Positions 1 through 9,057 of a stretch of 44,970 bases of DNA are shown in pieces. Each line of letters starts with the position of its first letter. The stretch's first letter is position 1. The stretch is from positions 1 to 44,970 of the forward strand of contig JAGOVC010000005.1 in assembly GCA_018060955.1 (NCBI GenBank), written 5' to 3'. The DNA comes from Candidatus Woesebacteria bacterium. GTDB taxonomy: Bacteria > Patescibacteriota > Microgenomatia > UBA1400 > UBA12028. The notes beneath the pieces are model-generated. The model had not been told where the DNA came from and did no database searches. It was given only the letters and a program-made list of their open reading frames with translations. A program made the position numbers and the translations under genes.

Positions 1-657
1 GAAAAAAAAATTGCTGCAATCATAACTGATAAATCGGTCGTCCTTCCCAAAGTTGCCGATTTGAATACCGACATTGATACACTTGATCGCTCCGATATCC
101 TCAATGACTTACGTTCCGGAGTCTACGATGTGTTGGTGGGAATTAATCTCCTTCGAGAAGGTCTCGATCTTCCGGAAGTCACCCTTGTCGCAATCCTCGA
201 TGCGGATAAAGAAGGGTTCTTACGCTCGGCTTCCTCCCTGATTCAGATCATGGGACGTGCAGCACGGCATCATGAGGGTCATGTGATTTTGTATGCTGAT
301 CGCACCACCAAGTCCATGGAAGCCGCAATTGCAGAGGTGAAACGACGTAAAGAGAAACAAGAAGCCTACAACATCAAGTACAACGTTACTCCAATGACGA
401 TCATTAAACCCATTCGGGAAGATCTGATCAAACGAGAAAAGAAGGAAGAGGAAAAGCCGTTAACGAAAAAACAAAAGCTAATTCAAGTGGACAAGAAGAC
501 GCGCATCGATATTGACCAGATCGAACCAGAAAGCTTGACCCCAGCCGACAAACAGAAACTGATCAAACAACTCACCAAAAAAATGAATGAATCCGCAAAA
601 ACGTGGAACTTTGAACTGGCTGCAAAACTTCGGGATACAATTAGTTCCTTGCAGTAA
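1..657 (+). CDS. uvrB: UvrABC system protein B, C-terminal part (5' end outside window)
   Basis: UvrB is the helicase-like damage-verification subunit of nucleotide excision repair. The frame is open from base 1, so the gene begins before the window; the first ATG/TTG inside is not the true start. Visible are the end of the second helicase lobe, with the family blocks [18 protein letters not shown] and QIMGRAARH (motif VI), then a charged linker, and a C-terminal UVR domain over roughly the last 38 residues (around [17 protein letters not shown]), which contacts UvrC. The usual YLHSDIDTLER block reads [11 protein letters not shown] here, a mild divergence. The stop abuts the stop of the convergent gene at 658, with no room for a terminator between them. 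Confidence 0.95.
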   Translation, partial: EKKIAAIITDKSVVLPKVADLNTDIDTLDRSDILNDLRSGVYDVLVGINLLREGLDLPEVTLVAILDADKEGFLRSASSLIQIMGRAARHHEGHVILYADRTTKSMEAAIAEVKRRKEKQEAYNIKYNVTPMTIIKPIREDLIKREKKEEEKPLTKKQKLIQVDKKTRIDIDQIEPESLTPADKQKLIKQLTKKMNESAKTWNFELAAKLRDTISSLQ

Positions 658-1674
658 CTAATTATCTTTACCTTGTAGAAGCATTTTTAATTCAGCAGAG
701 AACTCTTCTAGAATCACTCGGAGCACAATATAGGCAGGAATAATTAAAATCGCGCCCATAATACCTGCGAATCGTACCCCAACAAGAATCAACACAATCG
801 AGGTAATTGGACTGATGCCCACTGCCTTTTTCATGATTTGCGGAACAACAATATTATTTTCCACAAACTGAATCACAATATAGAGACCGCCAACGATAGC
901 TCCCATTGTTGGAGAGATCGTGATTGCCGCAATCAAAATTGCCGGAATTGCTGATAGCGTGGGTCCTAAATTTGGCAACATCTCCAGAATTCCCGCCAAA
1001 ATTGCCAGCGGTACTGCATAGGGAATGCCTAAGATTGTTAGCCCAACGTAGGTCAGAATTCCAATGACGAACATCAAAACGATTTGACCGCGAACCCAGC
1101 CTCCCAAAGAATCTTCAATTCGGTTTAATAGTCGTCGACTCCGCTCTTCATGGTTGTGACGAAACAAGATTGCAGAATAGCGATACAGATGATCACGCTC
1201 CAGGAGCAAATACAGCGACATGACAATCACGGTAAAGACGGAGAAAATTAAAGAAAAAGTTGAGGTGACGTAGGCAAACAAGGTCATCACGGATGCGCCA
1301 TATTGAGAAATTAAGGAAGATACATTGGAATACGAGAACTGGAATCCCGATAAATCTTGCAGTAATGGCGATTTTGGAATATCAAACTGGACAAATAGAC
1401 GTGTTGTTTGATCAATCAACGGTGGAATGATTGCAATGCCAGCAATAATGAGTAACGCAATTAGAACTACATAGACTAAAATGACGGCAATTTCGCGAGA
1501 GAGTCGTACTTTTTGTAAGTTTGTGACTAAGGGATGCAGTGCTGTCATCAGCACAAAAGACACCGACAGCAAAACAATAATGTCGGTTACTCGAGATAAC
1601 ACATAAATCCCAAATAGAATGAGGAGTGTCGTTAAGATTGTTTTTATGGAAATTTCAACACGGTGTACGATCAT
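658..1674 (-). CDS. AI-2E family transporter (PerM/YdgG-type permease)
   Basis: A 338-residue multi-pass membrane protein. Hydrophobic segments lie near residues 10-45, 60-85, 130-160 and 195-320, with the family-typical stretch LSREIAVILVYVVL after the second helix and a Gly/Pro-rich block around GILEMLPNLGPTLSAIPA. The family (PF01594) includes TqsA and Na+/H+ antiporter-like members, so the substrate cannot be assigned; autoinducer-2 export is only the family name. It lies 6 bp downstream of miaA on the same strand and is probably co-transcribed as the third gene of a miaB-miaA operon. Length is normal for the family. Confidence 0.9.
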   Translation of the reverse strand: MIVHRVEISIKTILTTLLILFGIYVLSRVTDIIVLLSVSFVLMTALHPLVTNLQKVRLSREIAVILVYVVLIALLIIAGIAIIPPLIDQTTRLFVQFDIPKSPLLQDLSGFQFSYSNVSSLISQYGASVMTLFAYVTSTFSLIFSVFTVIVMSLYLLLERDHLYRYSAILFRHNHEERSRRLLNRIEDSLGGWVRGQIVLMFVIGILTYVGLTILGIPYAVPLAILAGILEMLPNLGPTLSAIPAILIAAITISPTMGAIVGGLYIVIQFVENNIVVPQIMKKAVGISPITSIVLILVGVRFAGIMGAILIIPAYIVLRVILEEFSAELKMLLQGKDN

Positions 1675-1680
1675 AGGTTT

Positions 1681-2688
1681 CTATAGTTGAGTATACCAGT
1701 CTTTGAGTTGAGCCAATACTGCATCTTTCTTCTCAAGATTGCTACTGTCATACCAGTGAATTTGCTTTTCACGTTTCCACCACGTCATTTGCCGTTTGGC
1801 ATATTGGACTTCATGTTTCGTCCACAATTCTTCTAGTAGATCTTGGGATAACCCCTCTTCAAGAAACCGTGCGATCTCACCATATCCTAGCGCGGATTTT
1901 GCTTCCGGCTTCCAATCAGGATAGGTGGTGTGTAAGCGGGTATACTCGTCAATCGCCCCTGCCTCTATCCGATGGGTTACTCTGTTTCCAATGCGCGCTT
2001 CAAGATCAGGTTTTTCAACTGAAAGTCCAATCCAAAACGAATGAGAAATTGAGAAGATCGGATCAAATACAGCCCGTGCTGCTTGATGCGCCGGTATCCA
2101 GCCGTCCGAAAGCTTTTTGGCAACTTCTGTTTCGATGGCACGAACTAAGCGACGGGGGTTCTGCCGATCCGACGGATTCATGCGGGTGAATCTGCGGGCA
2201 GAAATCCTTGATAATTGCTCCTGTAGCTGGCTTACGGTTAGAATTCCTAATTCTTCGCGAAGTTCTTGATTGGGTTCAATCATCGCCGTTTGTGGTGAAC
2301 GAAATAAGGCTAACGTGTATAGGGGTGTTCCTCCGACAATTAGTAGCAACCGATTATCCGCATGGCTTTGTTGCTTAATTGATGATGCGTAGGAGAGAAA
2401 ATTTGCTAAAGACCACGACACATTGGGTTCTACTAGATTAAGACCAAACAGTCGTGTGCCCGCAAATTGATAATGAGGCAAACCTGCTGCTGAGTACGAA
2501 AATGTCGAAGGAATATCCTTCCCGGTAACGATGTCTTGGCCTGTATACACCTGCTTGGAATCGACTACAAGGATGTCCACGCCGTCTGTTGACACCAACG
2601 ATGGCAAGCTTGATGCCAGAAACAACGAGAGATCTGTCTTTCCTGAGGCCGTTGGGCCGACAATGACAATGGGTGCGATTTGATCCAT
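1681..2688 (-). CDS. miaA: tRNA dimethylallyltransferase
   Basis: Transfers a dimethylallyl group to N6 of A37 in tRNAs reading codons that begin with U, the first step toward ms2i6A. The N-terminus carries a P-loop (IVGPTASGKTDLS, about residues 9-21), then DSKQVYTGQDIVTGKDIP (the conserved D-S-K/R-Q-V-Y block), a GGTPLY motif near 118 and the RRLVRAIE signature near 178. At 335 residues it is slightly longer than many MiaA proteins because of short insertions in the first third. It sits 9 bp after miaB, which acts on the same nucleotide, so the pair forms a complete A37 hypermodification unit. Confidence 0.97.
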   Translation of the reverse strand: MDQIAPIVIVGPTASGKTDLSLFLASSLPSLVSTDGVDILVVDSKQVYTGQDIVTGKDIPSTFSYSAAGLPHYQFAGTRLFGLNLVEPNVSWSLANFLSYASSIKQQSHADNRLLLIVGGTPLYTLALFRSPQTAMIEPNQELREELGILTVSQLQEQLSRISARRFTRMNPSDRQNPRRLVRAIETEVAKKLSDGWIPAHQAARAVFDPIFSISHSFWIGLSVEKPDLEARIGNRVTHRIEAGAIDEYTRLHTTYPDWKPEAKSALGYGEIARFLEEGLSQDLLEELWTKHEVQYAKRQMTWWKREKQIHWYDSSNLEKKDAVLAQLKDWYTQL

Positions 2689-2697
2689 ACAGCGCGC

Positions 2698-3852
2698 TTA
2701 GACAACTTTTGGACGTACGGTTAAGTTATCTTTGTTAATGATTTTGTCTAATACTTCCCATCGTCGTTTTTTCTCCGCATGGGAAAGTGTATCGGGATAG
2801 AGTTTAAAACTTGCTGTTCCCGGACGGGGTGAGTACATCGCGACAAAACCAACTTTCCAATCCATTTCCTTGGAAAATTCGACAGTTTCCATGAATTCTT
2901 CTTCTGTCTCTCCTCCAAACCCGACGATTAGATCCGTACCAATCACTACATCTGGCACCGCATCTCGTAGCTTCCGCACAAGTTCTCGATAGTGTTCTTT
3001 GGTATATCCACGATTCATTCGGTACAAAACGGCGTTACTTCCCGATTGCAATGGAAGGTGGATGAACCGATCCAGTTTAGGATTTGAGGCAATCTCTTGA
3101 ATGAGGGCATCATGAAAATCCCATGGATTACTGGTCAAAAAACGAATTTTCTTGATTTGATCATAGGAGGACACTGCTTGGAGTAGCTTCACAAAGGGTG
3201 GAATTCCAGAGGGTTTTTCATACTGGGTTCTGTTATCCGGAATTTCCTCTCGTGACAATTCTCGCTCTTGGCGCATGAGCATTTTTCGAAGCCCGATCCC
3301 CTCTTTTTCCAATCCCCATGAATTTACATTCTGTCCCAGAAGCGTGATCTCATCATAGCCTTGGGACACCAAATGTTCTACTTCCGTAATGATATCTTCC
3401 AACTGTCGAGATTGCTCTCTTCCTCGAGAATACGGCACAATACAATAGGTGCAAAATGAATTACAGCCGGCACTGATTGGAATCCAGGCATGTGTTTTAT
3501 CTTTTCTAACAACTGCACTGTTAAACCCTACTTCGTTAATGGGAAGAATTTCATCGACCATGGGCAAGATCTCGTAGAGTTTTTCATTCCCGTGATGGGT
3601 CATGCATCCCGTTAAAATGATCTTGGGTTTAGGTAATCCTAGAGTTTGAAAATGAGTCACCACGTTATACAAGAAGCCTCGAGCACGATCCTCTGCTGAT
3701 TGTCGGATCGCGCAGGTGTTCACCACAATTTCGCTGGCGATTTTCCAGTCAGAGACTTCATCATAACCACGCGACTGATAATCTCCAGCAATACGTTCAG
3801 AATCAGATTTATTGGATTGACATCCAAAAGTATGAATGAAATACGAGGGCAT
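2698..3852 (-). CDS. miaB: tRNA-2-methylthio-N6-dimethylallyladenosine synthase, TRAM-less short form
   Basis: Radical-SAM methylthiotransferase that converts i6A37 to ms2i6A37. The UPF0004 domain has its three auxiliary-cluster cysteines at C11 (FGCQSN), C47 (NTCAIR) and C83 (TGCMTH). The radical-SAM CxxxCxxC is C130-C134-C137 (GCNSFCTYC), followed by IVPYSRGREQSR and the GQNVNSWG block. The protein stops at residue 384, about 20 residues after the YSPRPGTASFKLY block, so the C-terminal TRAM RNA-binding domain found in most MiaB proteins is absent. The stop is clean and miaA follows 9 bp later, so this looks like a true short form. The ATG is preceded at exactly 6 nt by TAAAAT, a possible leaderless start. 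MiaB, rather than MtaB or RimO, is favoured by the motifs and by linkage to miaA. Confidence 0.94.
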   Translation of the reverse strand: MPSYFIHTFGCQSNKSDSERIAGDYQSRGYDEVSDWKIASEIVVNTCAIRQSAEDRARGFLYNVVTHFQTLGLPKPKIILTGCMTHHGNEKLYEILPMVDEILPINEVGFNSAVVRKDKTHAWIPISAGCNSFCTYCIVPYSRGREQSRQLEDIITEVEHLVSQGYDEITLLGQNVNSWGLEKEGIGLRKMLMRQERELSREEIPDNRTQYEKPSGIPPFVKLLQAVSSYDQIKKIRFLTSNPWDFHDALIQEIASNPKLDRFIHLPLQSGSNAVLYRMNRGYTKEHYRELVRKLRDAVPDVVIGTDLIVGFGGETEEEFMETVEFSKEMDWKVGFVAMYSPRPGTASFKLYPDTLSHAEKKRRWEVLDKIINKDNLTVRPKVV

Positions 3853-3897
3853 CCCTATATTTTACCAGGTAAGCCCATTTTCAGAGAATCAGGTCGG

Positions 3898-4254
3898 CTA
3901 TGAACTGTCTCGAGCAGCGTTTCTAAATGTAAGCCCAGCATGATTGATTACTGCAATCATCTCATAAGTCAGACCCATTGCCTCTAATTCTCGATCATTG
4001 AGTGCGTAAAGCTTTATTAGAGTCATCCTTGGATGTTTATCCAGCCAGTCTAGTACAGTTCTAATATTATTCAATGAAAAGCGTGAGTCTTCTGCCAGAT
4101 GCATACCCGATCGAGAAAGATAATCTTTAAAAGCTACTATGTCGGTCGGAATAACTTTAGGAGCACTCTGCTGAGTTGCCAAGATCTCTGCACTCCGTTC
4201 AGCACGGTTCTTTCCTGGGCTAACTTGAAAACCTTTCAATAGATCATCCGTCAT
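3898..4254 (-). CDS. Conserved-looking small protein of unknown function
   Basis: A 118-residue soluble protein that I do not recognise. Residues 1-50 are polar. Residues 60-118 are helical, and the segment LYALNDRELEAMGLTYEMIAVI loosely resembles a helix-hairpin-helix or RNA-polymerase-alpha-CTD-like 'step' motif, but this is only an impression. The start is well supported by an AGGAG Shine-Dalgarno sequence 6 nt before ATG. It lies between the miaB operon and the ABC export operon, on the same strand, with about 80 bp on the ABC side, so it is probably its own unit. Confidence 0.7.
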   Translation of the reverse strand: MTDDLLKGFQVSPGKNRAERSAEILATQQSAPKVIPTDIVAFKDYLSRSGMHLAEDSRFSLNNIRTVLDWLDKHPRMTLIKLYALNDRELEAMGLTYEMIAVINHAGLTFRNAARDSS

Positions 4255-4334
4255 AATTTCTCCTCTAATGCAACGTACTCTATCAAATAGAAGACACTTT
4301 TCAAGTAAGAAGCTATGTTCAAAATTAAAACCTG

Positions 4335-5549
4335 CTACTCGTAGCGAAGAGCTTCAATGGGAGAGAGTTTGCTTGCTTGCCGAGCTGGGATAACCCCAAA
4401 GATGATCCCTACCGCAGCGGACACTCCAAAGGCAATCCCAACCGCTTCAAAGGTGATTTGGGTTGGAATAAAACGGTTGATGACTAACGAAAGCAAGAAC
4501 GCCAAACCTGTCCCAATCATTCCGCCAATAACAGAAAGGGTTGCAGCTTCAATCAAGAACTGCGTCAGAATGATTGATGGAGTTGCTCCCAAAGCTTTGC
4601 GCAAACCAATCTCTCGAGTTCGTTCAATAACGGAGACAAGCATGATATTTAAGATCCCAATGCCACCAACGACTAAAGAAATTGCAGCAATTCCACCTAA
4701 TCCAGCCGTTAACGCACCAAGGACTTGGTTAATTGTTTCCAAAATCTGAGATTGTTCGACCACGGAGAATTCATCCTCTTTAAAGCGGGTTAACATGTAC
4801 CGTTCGATATCTTTTTTCGCATCATCAATCGATTCTCTAGATACCGCTGCTGCGGTAATCTGGGTAATGGAGGTCGCGCCAAACATTTTCATGACCGTTT
4901 CCACGGGAACATATACATAGGTATCAAACGAAGGTCCACCGAATCCTCCGCCTCGTTCTTTCGCGACTCCGACGACTCTGTACGCTTGACTACCAATGGA
5001 TATTTTCTTTCCGATCGGATCGACATCTTGAAATAATTCCTCCGCAGTCTTTGAACCAAGAACCGCAACTCGGGTGTTGGAATTAAACTCAGAATTGGAG
5101 AAAAATCGTCCTTTCGCAACCTCCGTATCCGTGATGCGTGCATACTCCGCGTTCGTGCCATAAATGATCACGCTCTTGCTTTTGTCTTTATACGAGACTT
5201 TCAGACTCGCGGTGTATTCGGGAGCAACAGCCGCGATATGTTCTCGTAATTTTCCAATTTCATTGACATCACGCAACTTAAATTGGGTCGTGAGTAGTGC
5301 GGTTGCTTGGCTCTCCGCATTAAATCCTCCTCCATCGCCAAAGACATCCCCAGGAATGATATAGATATTGGTTGCACCAAAGGAGTTGAACTGATTTTCA
5401 ATGTAGGCTTGAAGTCCGTTCCCAATCGACGTGAGTAAGATGACGGAGCCCACCCCAATAATGACTCCGAGCATGGTCAAAAATGAGCGAGTTTTATTCG
5501 TAATAATCGCTGCGATTGCAATACGGATAGCATTCAAGAACGACTGCAT
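4335..5549 (-). CDS. MacB/FtsX-family ABC transporter permease
   Basis: A 404-residue permease with the MacB topology: one N-terminal membrane helix (about 10-42, containing NKTRSFLTMLGVIIGVGSVI), a large extracytoplasmic MacB_PCD domain (about 45-270), and three C-terminal helices forming the FtsX domain (about 280-400). The conserved coupling segment SVIERTREIGLRKALGATP lies near 305-325 and PARQASKLSPIEALRYE at the C-terminus. It should form a mechanotransmission-type exporter with the ATPase at 5552 and the HlyD-like adaptor at 6240. The three genes are nearly contiguous (2 bp and 4 bp gaps) and transcribed adaptor-ATPase-permease. The substrate is unknown; peptides, lipids or antibiotics are family possibilities. 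Confidence 0.95.
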   Translation of the reverse strand: MQSFLNAIRIAIAAIITNKTRSFLTMLGVIIGVGSVILLTSIGNGLQAYIENQFNSFGATNIYIIPGDVFGDGGGFNAESQATALLTTQFKLRDVNEIGKLREHIAAVAPEYTASLKVSYKDKSKSVIIYGTNAEYARITDTEVAKGRFFSNSEFNSNTRVAVLGSKTAEELFQDVDPIGKKISIGSQAYRVVGVAKERGGGFGGPSFDTYVYVPVETVMKMFGATSITQITAAAVSRESIDDAKKDIERYMLTRFKEDEFSVVEQSQILETINQVLGALTAGLGGIAAISLVVGGIGILNIMLVSVIERTREIGLRKALGATPSIILTQFLIEAATLSVIGGMIGTGLAFLLSLVINRFIPTQITFEAVGIAFGVSAAVGIIFGVIPARQASKLSPIEALRYE

Positions 5550-5551
5550 AC

Positions 5552-6235
5552 TTATTTTTTCTTTGAGTCAGACAGAATTTGTCCGTCTCGTACCCTGATT
5601 TGACGTTTCGCATGTTGTGCTACTTCTTTTTCGTGGGTCACTAGAACAATTGTCTTTCCTTCTTTGTGGAGCTGTTCGAAAAGTCGCATTACCTCTTCAC
5701 CAGATTTGCTATCTAGATTTCCCGTGGGTTCGTCAGCAAATACGATGGAAGGTTGATTGACCAATGCTCGTGCAATAGCCACACGTTGCTGCTGACCACC
5801 CGAAAGCTGCGCCCGAGTATTGTTTAATCGGTCTCCTAGACCTACTTGTTGTAACAGTGCGGTTGCCCTCTTCTTGCGCTCCGCTGCCGGAAGATTTGCA
5901 TAGATGAGCGGCAGCTCCACGTTTTGGAGTGCACTCGCTTTCCCTAATAAATTAAATTGTTGAAAGACAAATCCGATTTCAGAGTTGCGAAGTTTCGCTA
6001 ACTGCGGCTCAGAATACCGCTCCACACTTTTCTCTTTTAAGAATATTTTCCCACTTGTTGGAGTATCGAGAAGACTCATCACCTGCAGTAGTGTCGATTT
6101 CCCCGATCCCGATGGTCCCATGATCGACACATACTCACCCGCGGCGATTGTTAAGCTGACACCGTTTAATGCATGAATTTCCTGATCGCCTACTTTGTAG
6201 GTCTTCACGACTTGTTCTAGTTTTAAAAGTTCCAT
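5552..6235 (-). CDS. ABC transporter ATP-binding protein (MacB/LolD-type)
   Basis: A 227-residue nucleotide-binding subunit. Counting from the proposed ATG at 6235 it has a Walker A at residues 40-48 (GPSGSGKST), a Q-loop (GFVFQQFNLL), the signature LSGGQQQR, Walker B with catalytic Glu (IVFADEPTGNLD) and an H-loop (VLVTHE). The reading frame stays open further upstream to 6316, but that extension would overlap the preceding adaptor gene and has no family similarity. The chosen ATG begins 4 nt after the adaptor stop and gives the usual family length. It powers the permease encoded 2 bp downstream. Confidence 0.95.
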   Translation of the reverse strand: MELLKLEQVVKTYKVGDQEIHALNGVSLTIAAGEYVSIMGPSGSGKSTLLQVMSLLDTPTSGKIFLKEKSVERYSEPQLAKLRNSEIGFVFQQFNLLGKASALQNVELPLIYANLPAAERKKRATALLQQVGLGDRLNNTRAQLSGGQQQRVAIARALVNQPSIVFADEPTGNLDSKSGEEVMRLFEQLHKEGKTIVLVTHEKEVAQHAKRQIRVRDGQILSDSKKK

Positions 6236-6239
6236 AACC

Positions 6240-7271
6240 TTAGTTGGGGAGAATGACCTCGTCGCCAAGAGACAATCCTTCGAGCACTTCAATCTGGTCC
6301 TCACCCTCGATTCCAAGTTTCACTTCGCGTTCTATTGGTTTTTGGGGATTACTTGGATCCTTCACCATCACAATTGATTTTTCAGAACGCATAGAAACTG
6401 CTTCGATCGGAATCAAGAGCGAATCATCACGTTGCTCCAGAATTAAGCTGACTGTTCCGTTGAGCCCCAGTCGTAAGAATTGCAAATCACTAATGGGGAA
6501 TCGGATGCGAATGGGGAACACAGTGCCCCCACTCGAACGTCGAGATTGTTCTGCCTTCACAGAAATATAATCAATCACGGATTCTACTGGTTGGTCCGGA
6601 TACGCATCCAAGACAATCCGCACAGGCATGCCAGCATGAATTCTTCCGATGTCAATTTCATCCACTTCAGCTTCAAAAATTAAGGTAGAGGGATCTACAA
6701 TTTCAAACGTATCTGTTGCGGTTACTTGAACTCCGGCTACGGAAATCGGTAATGAGGTAACAACCCCATCGATCGGAGAATAGAGTGTTGCATTGCGAAT
6801 CGCGAGATCTTTGAGCTCGACTGCGATCACGCTATTGTTTAATGAGAGTTGAGATTTCTGGGCAAGTCGTAAGATTTCATCATTCTTCACTAGATCTTCT
6901 CGGTTATCTTTATCTTGTTCAAAGTCTAAACGCTCACTCATGTAATCATTTAACGTAGCTTGCAAGTTTTTTTGCAGATCTCGAATGTCCATTGTTGCCA
7001 AGGCTTGTGACTTCTTGATGAATTGTCCCTCTTTAACGGGAAGCGAAACAATCTTTCCACCGGCAAGAAAACGAAGACTGGCTTTTTTATCTGCATCGAC
7101 GACACCAGGCACATTGATTACTTCTTCGATTTCCCCTTTCTCGACCTTCGCAGTGGATAATGGTTTATTTGAAGCGGTGCGACTACGATACAAAAAGAAT
7201 CCACCGATCAAAATGATAATCAGGATCCCAATCACCCATCGTTTGGAAATGCGTTTAAAAAGTGCTTTCAT
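6240..7271 (-). CDS. HlyD/MacA-like periplasmic-adaptor-type subunit of an ABC exporter
   Basis: A 343-residue membrane-fusion-type protein. An N-terminal anchor (about 12-31, VIGILIIILIGGFFLYR) is followed by a biotinyl-lipoyl half-motif (KVEKGEIEEVINVPGVVDAD), a short alpha-helical hairpin (about 95-150), the second lipoyl half (ATLYSPIDGVVTSLPI) and beta-barrel and membrane-proximal domains to the end. The hairpin is much shorter than in MacA or HlyD proteins that reach an outer-membrane channel, which fits an organism with a single membrane, where such adaptors presumably collect or gate substrate for the MacB-like permease. It is the first gene of the three-gene export operon. A TATACT sequence lies 12 nt before the ATG. 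Confidence 0.9.
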   Translation of the reverse strand: MKALFKRISKRWVIGILIIILIGGFFLYRSRTASNKPLSTAKVEKGEIEEVINVPGVVDADKKASLRFLAGGKIVSLPVKEGQFIKKSQALATMDIRDLQKNLQATLNDYMSERLDFEQDKDNREDLVKNDEILRLAQKSQLSLNNSVIAVELKDLAIRNATLYSPIDGVVTSLPISVAGVQVTATDTFEIVDPSTLIFEAEVDEIDIGRIHAGMPVRIVLDAYPDQPVESVIDYISVKAEQSRRSSGGTVFPIRIRFPISDLQFLRLGLNGTVSLILEQRDDSLLIPIEAVSMRSEKSIVMVKDPSNPQKPIEREVKLGIEGEDQIEVLEGLSLGDEVILPN

Positions 7272-7316
7272 ATAAGAAGTAATAGTATAGTCTGTTTACT
7301 GCTAAAAAACAGCTAC

Positions 7317-7346
7317 TTGCATCCTTATTTTATCTTTGATTACAAT
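7317..7346 (+). promoter_or_regulatory. Predicted sigma70-type promoter of the small gene at 7360
   Basis: TTGCAT (7317-7322) and TACAAT (7341-7346) are separated by 18 bp. The predicted start of transcription is about 7 nt before the ATG at 7360, leaving almost no 5' untranslated region, which fits the pattern seen elsewhere in this window. Confidence 0.5.
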
Positions 7347-7359
7347 GGCTGCTTGATCT

Positions 7360-7665
7360 ATGACAAAATACACAAAATATTATCAACAAATGTGGGATCT
7401 CCACAAAAACATCCTTTCTACTTTTCAAGAAGTGCACGACTTGTACCAACAACAACCGAAAGAAAAAAAGAACAAAGAGGATTTTGATGCAATCGGAAAA
7501 CAAGCTCGAGAAGTCATGGAGGACTGGGACAAACGACTCTGTATGCAGATGGAGAAAGGCTACAACGGCGTGTTTTCTTCTAAAGTGAGCGAGAAATTTT
7601 GGACAGAGATTAAAAAGGATTTTCCTTTGGTTGACCTTGTCGGAGTTGAAGTGCGTTACGTCTGA
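7360..7665 (+). CDS. Small helical protein of unknown function
   Basis: A 101-residue soluble, charged, mostly helical protein that I do not recognise. It is rich in Lys, Glu, Gln and aromatic residues (for example YYQQMWDLHKNILSTFQEVH), suggesting a helical bundle. An open frame on the opposite strand is its shadow: composition and start context favour the plus strand. There is no clear Shine-Dalgarno, but a good promoter ends 13 nt before the ATG. It converges on pgi (20 bp apart). Confidence 0.68.
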   Translation: MTKYTKYYQQMWDLHKNILSTFQEVHDLYQQQPKEKKNKEDFDAIGKQAREVMEDWDKRLCMQMEKGYNGVFSSKVSEKFWTEIKKDFPLVDLVGVEVRYV

Positions 7666-7685
7666 TCTTGAAGGACAGTCATAAC

Positions 7686-8915
7686 TCAACGCGAGTCTAG
7701 CTGGGCTCGTAACTCCGTTTTATACGCTTCCACATCCGGTTGATTAAACGTATTCACTTCCATTAGTTGTCCTAGAATCATGACCGTGGTCATGTGAAAT
7801 TGAAGAAATGCTCCAAGCGTAGCTGCGCTTATCTCCGAAAACTGCATACTCGCATATGGAATTTTTTTATGTGTATAGGTCGTTTTCACTGCTTCCAGAA
7901 TCGCTTCTTTAATGCTGTTTAAACTCTTGCCTTGAATTCCTTTCACGAGTGATACTCCCAGATCAGAAGTTGGAAAGTCCTGCCCACCAGAAACAGAGAT
8001 AAAACTTGTTACTAGTTCGATCTTTCCTCCAAAGTAATACTGAACCACGGAATGTAAATCATTCGAGCCGATAGAGACGGTGGGCAACATTCCTTTTCTA
8101 TCTTTTCCTAAGCTTTCTGCGTAGAGCTGCCGTAGCCACTTTCCTAGAGACTCTAGTCGTGGTTCAAAGAGAAAAAAGTCGTGGATGTTTTTTCCTTGTG
8201 CTAGTTCATTTAATAGAAAACTTGCGTACAACGCTGCCTTGCTTGTCGATGAACAATCTTCTTCTAGCTGGGCTTGTGCTCCGTGAAGGAGGGATGCAAT
8301 TGGAACACCACAGAGTACGAGCGGTAACAACCCCACGGAACTCAGCACACTGAATCGACCGCCGACCTGCTGTGGAATTGACAAAAAGGAGTAACCTGAT
8401 TGCTTGGCGAGTTCTTCTGCAGCGGTACCTGTATCGGCGATGATCACAATTGAAGATTGCTCGGGTGTACCTAGCCACTCTGTTAGCTGTAGCACGATGG
8501 CCGAGAAATTAGCGATGGTCTCTGTCGTGGTACCCGATTTACTCACACAAAGAAGCGCGAGTTCATTCCAAGAAGAAATGTTTAAACTCCGTAAGGACTT
8601 CAAGACTTGGTTCATGGTCCACGCATCACAAGTATCCAGAAAGAAGAGAGGAAGCATTGCTTCTCCCATTGCTTCATAGATTGCACGCGTTCCCAAGTTG
8701 GAGCCACCGATACCTATAACCAGCACCGCTTTAAGTTTCTGTCCAAGCCCTTCCCTAACCTGTTCTATTGCTTTTAGCATTGATTGATCACCAGGCAAAC
8801 AAATTGATGCTTCTTGCGCTGCGTAATTCTTCTGCGTATAAATAGACTGTAGCTTCTCAAGATAAGCAACGGCTCGTGGATCTGGAGTTGAAAGTGGTAT
8901 CGTCACATCAATCAT
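7686..8915 (-). CDS. pgi: Glucose-6-phosphate isomerase
   Basis: Interconverts glucose 6-phosphate and fructose 6-phosphate in the cytoplasm. The 409-residue protein shows the SIS-fold signatures: VLVIGIGGSNLGTRAIYEA, the phosphate-binding CVSKSGTTTET, QVGGRFSVLSSVGLLPL with the catalytic-region Arg, and a conserved GSNDLHSVVQYYFGG. It is somewhat shorter than Bacillus-type Pgi (about 450). The reading frame extends to 8969, but the ATG at 8915 has an AGGGAG Shine-Dalgarno 6 nt upstream and matches the start of recognisable sequence. The gene is divergent from the GH130 genes, sharing about 140 bp of intergenic DNA with them; it could feed sugar released there into glycolysis. Confidence 0.95.
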   Translation of the reverse strand: MIDVTIPLSTPDPRAVAYLEKLQSIYTQKNYAAQEASICLPGDQSMLKAIEQVREGLGQKLKAVLVIGIGGSNLGTRAIYEAMGEAMLPLFFLDTCDAWTMNQVLKSLRSLNISSWNELALLCVSKSGTTTETIANFSAIVLQLTEWLGTPEQSSIVIIADTGTAAEELAKQSGYSFLSIPQQVGGRFSVLSSVGLLPLVLCGVPIASLLHGAQAQLEEDCSSTSKAALYASFLLNELAQGKNIHDFFLFEPRLESLGKWLRQLYAESLGKDRKGMLPTVSIGSNDLHSVVQYYFGGKIELVTSFISVSGGQDFPTSDLGVSLVKGIQGKSLNSIKEAILEAVKTTYTHKKIPYASMQFSEISAATLGAFLQFHMTTVMILGQLMEVNTFNQPDVEAYKTELRAQLDSR

Positions 8916-9002
8916 ACAAATCTCCCTGGTACTATCGCCCAGACTAAGCTGTTTGAGTATAAAAATCAAGTCGACAGTTGCGGCAATGCCAAATGCTTTG
9001 TA

Positions 9003-9041
9003 TGCTTACATTGTAAGAGAATTGGGTCTTAGTGAACCCAA
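9003..9041. promoter_or_regulatory. Two tandem dyads in the pgi/GH130 divergent intergenic region
   Basis: CTTACA (9005-9010) and TGTAAG (9012-9017) form a near-continuous dyad around one central base, and TTGGGT (9022-9027) with ACCCAA (9036-9041) forms a second. They lie just before the GH130 start at 9058. The first dyad contains TGCTTACA (9003-9010), the same octamer found in the dyad before the GH5 gene (24567-24574). They could be operators or a 5'-UTR hairpin; no regulator gene is adjacent. Confidence 0.35.
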
Positions 9042-9057
9042 GTAGAAGATCCGTACT

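Noticed and set aside
6236-6316. Longer N-terminus for the ABC ATPase
   Set aside because: The 27-residue extension overlaps the adaptor gene and has no family similarity; the ATG at 6235 gives the normal length.
7330-7689. 119-codon minus-strand ORF opposite the gene at 7360
   Set aside because: Composition (Phe/Leu/His/Ser-rich) is that of an antisense shadow, while the plus strand has a good promoter and a normal helical protein.
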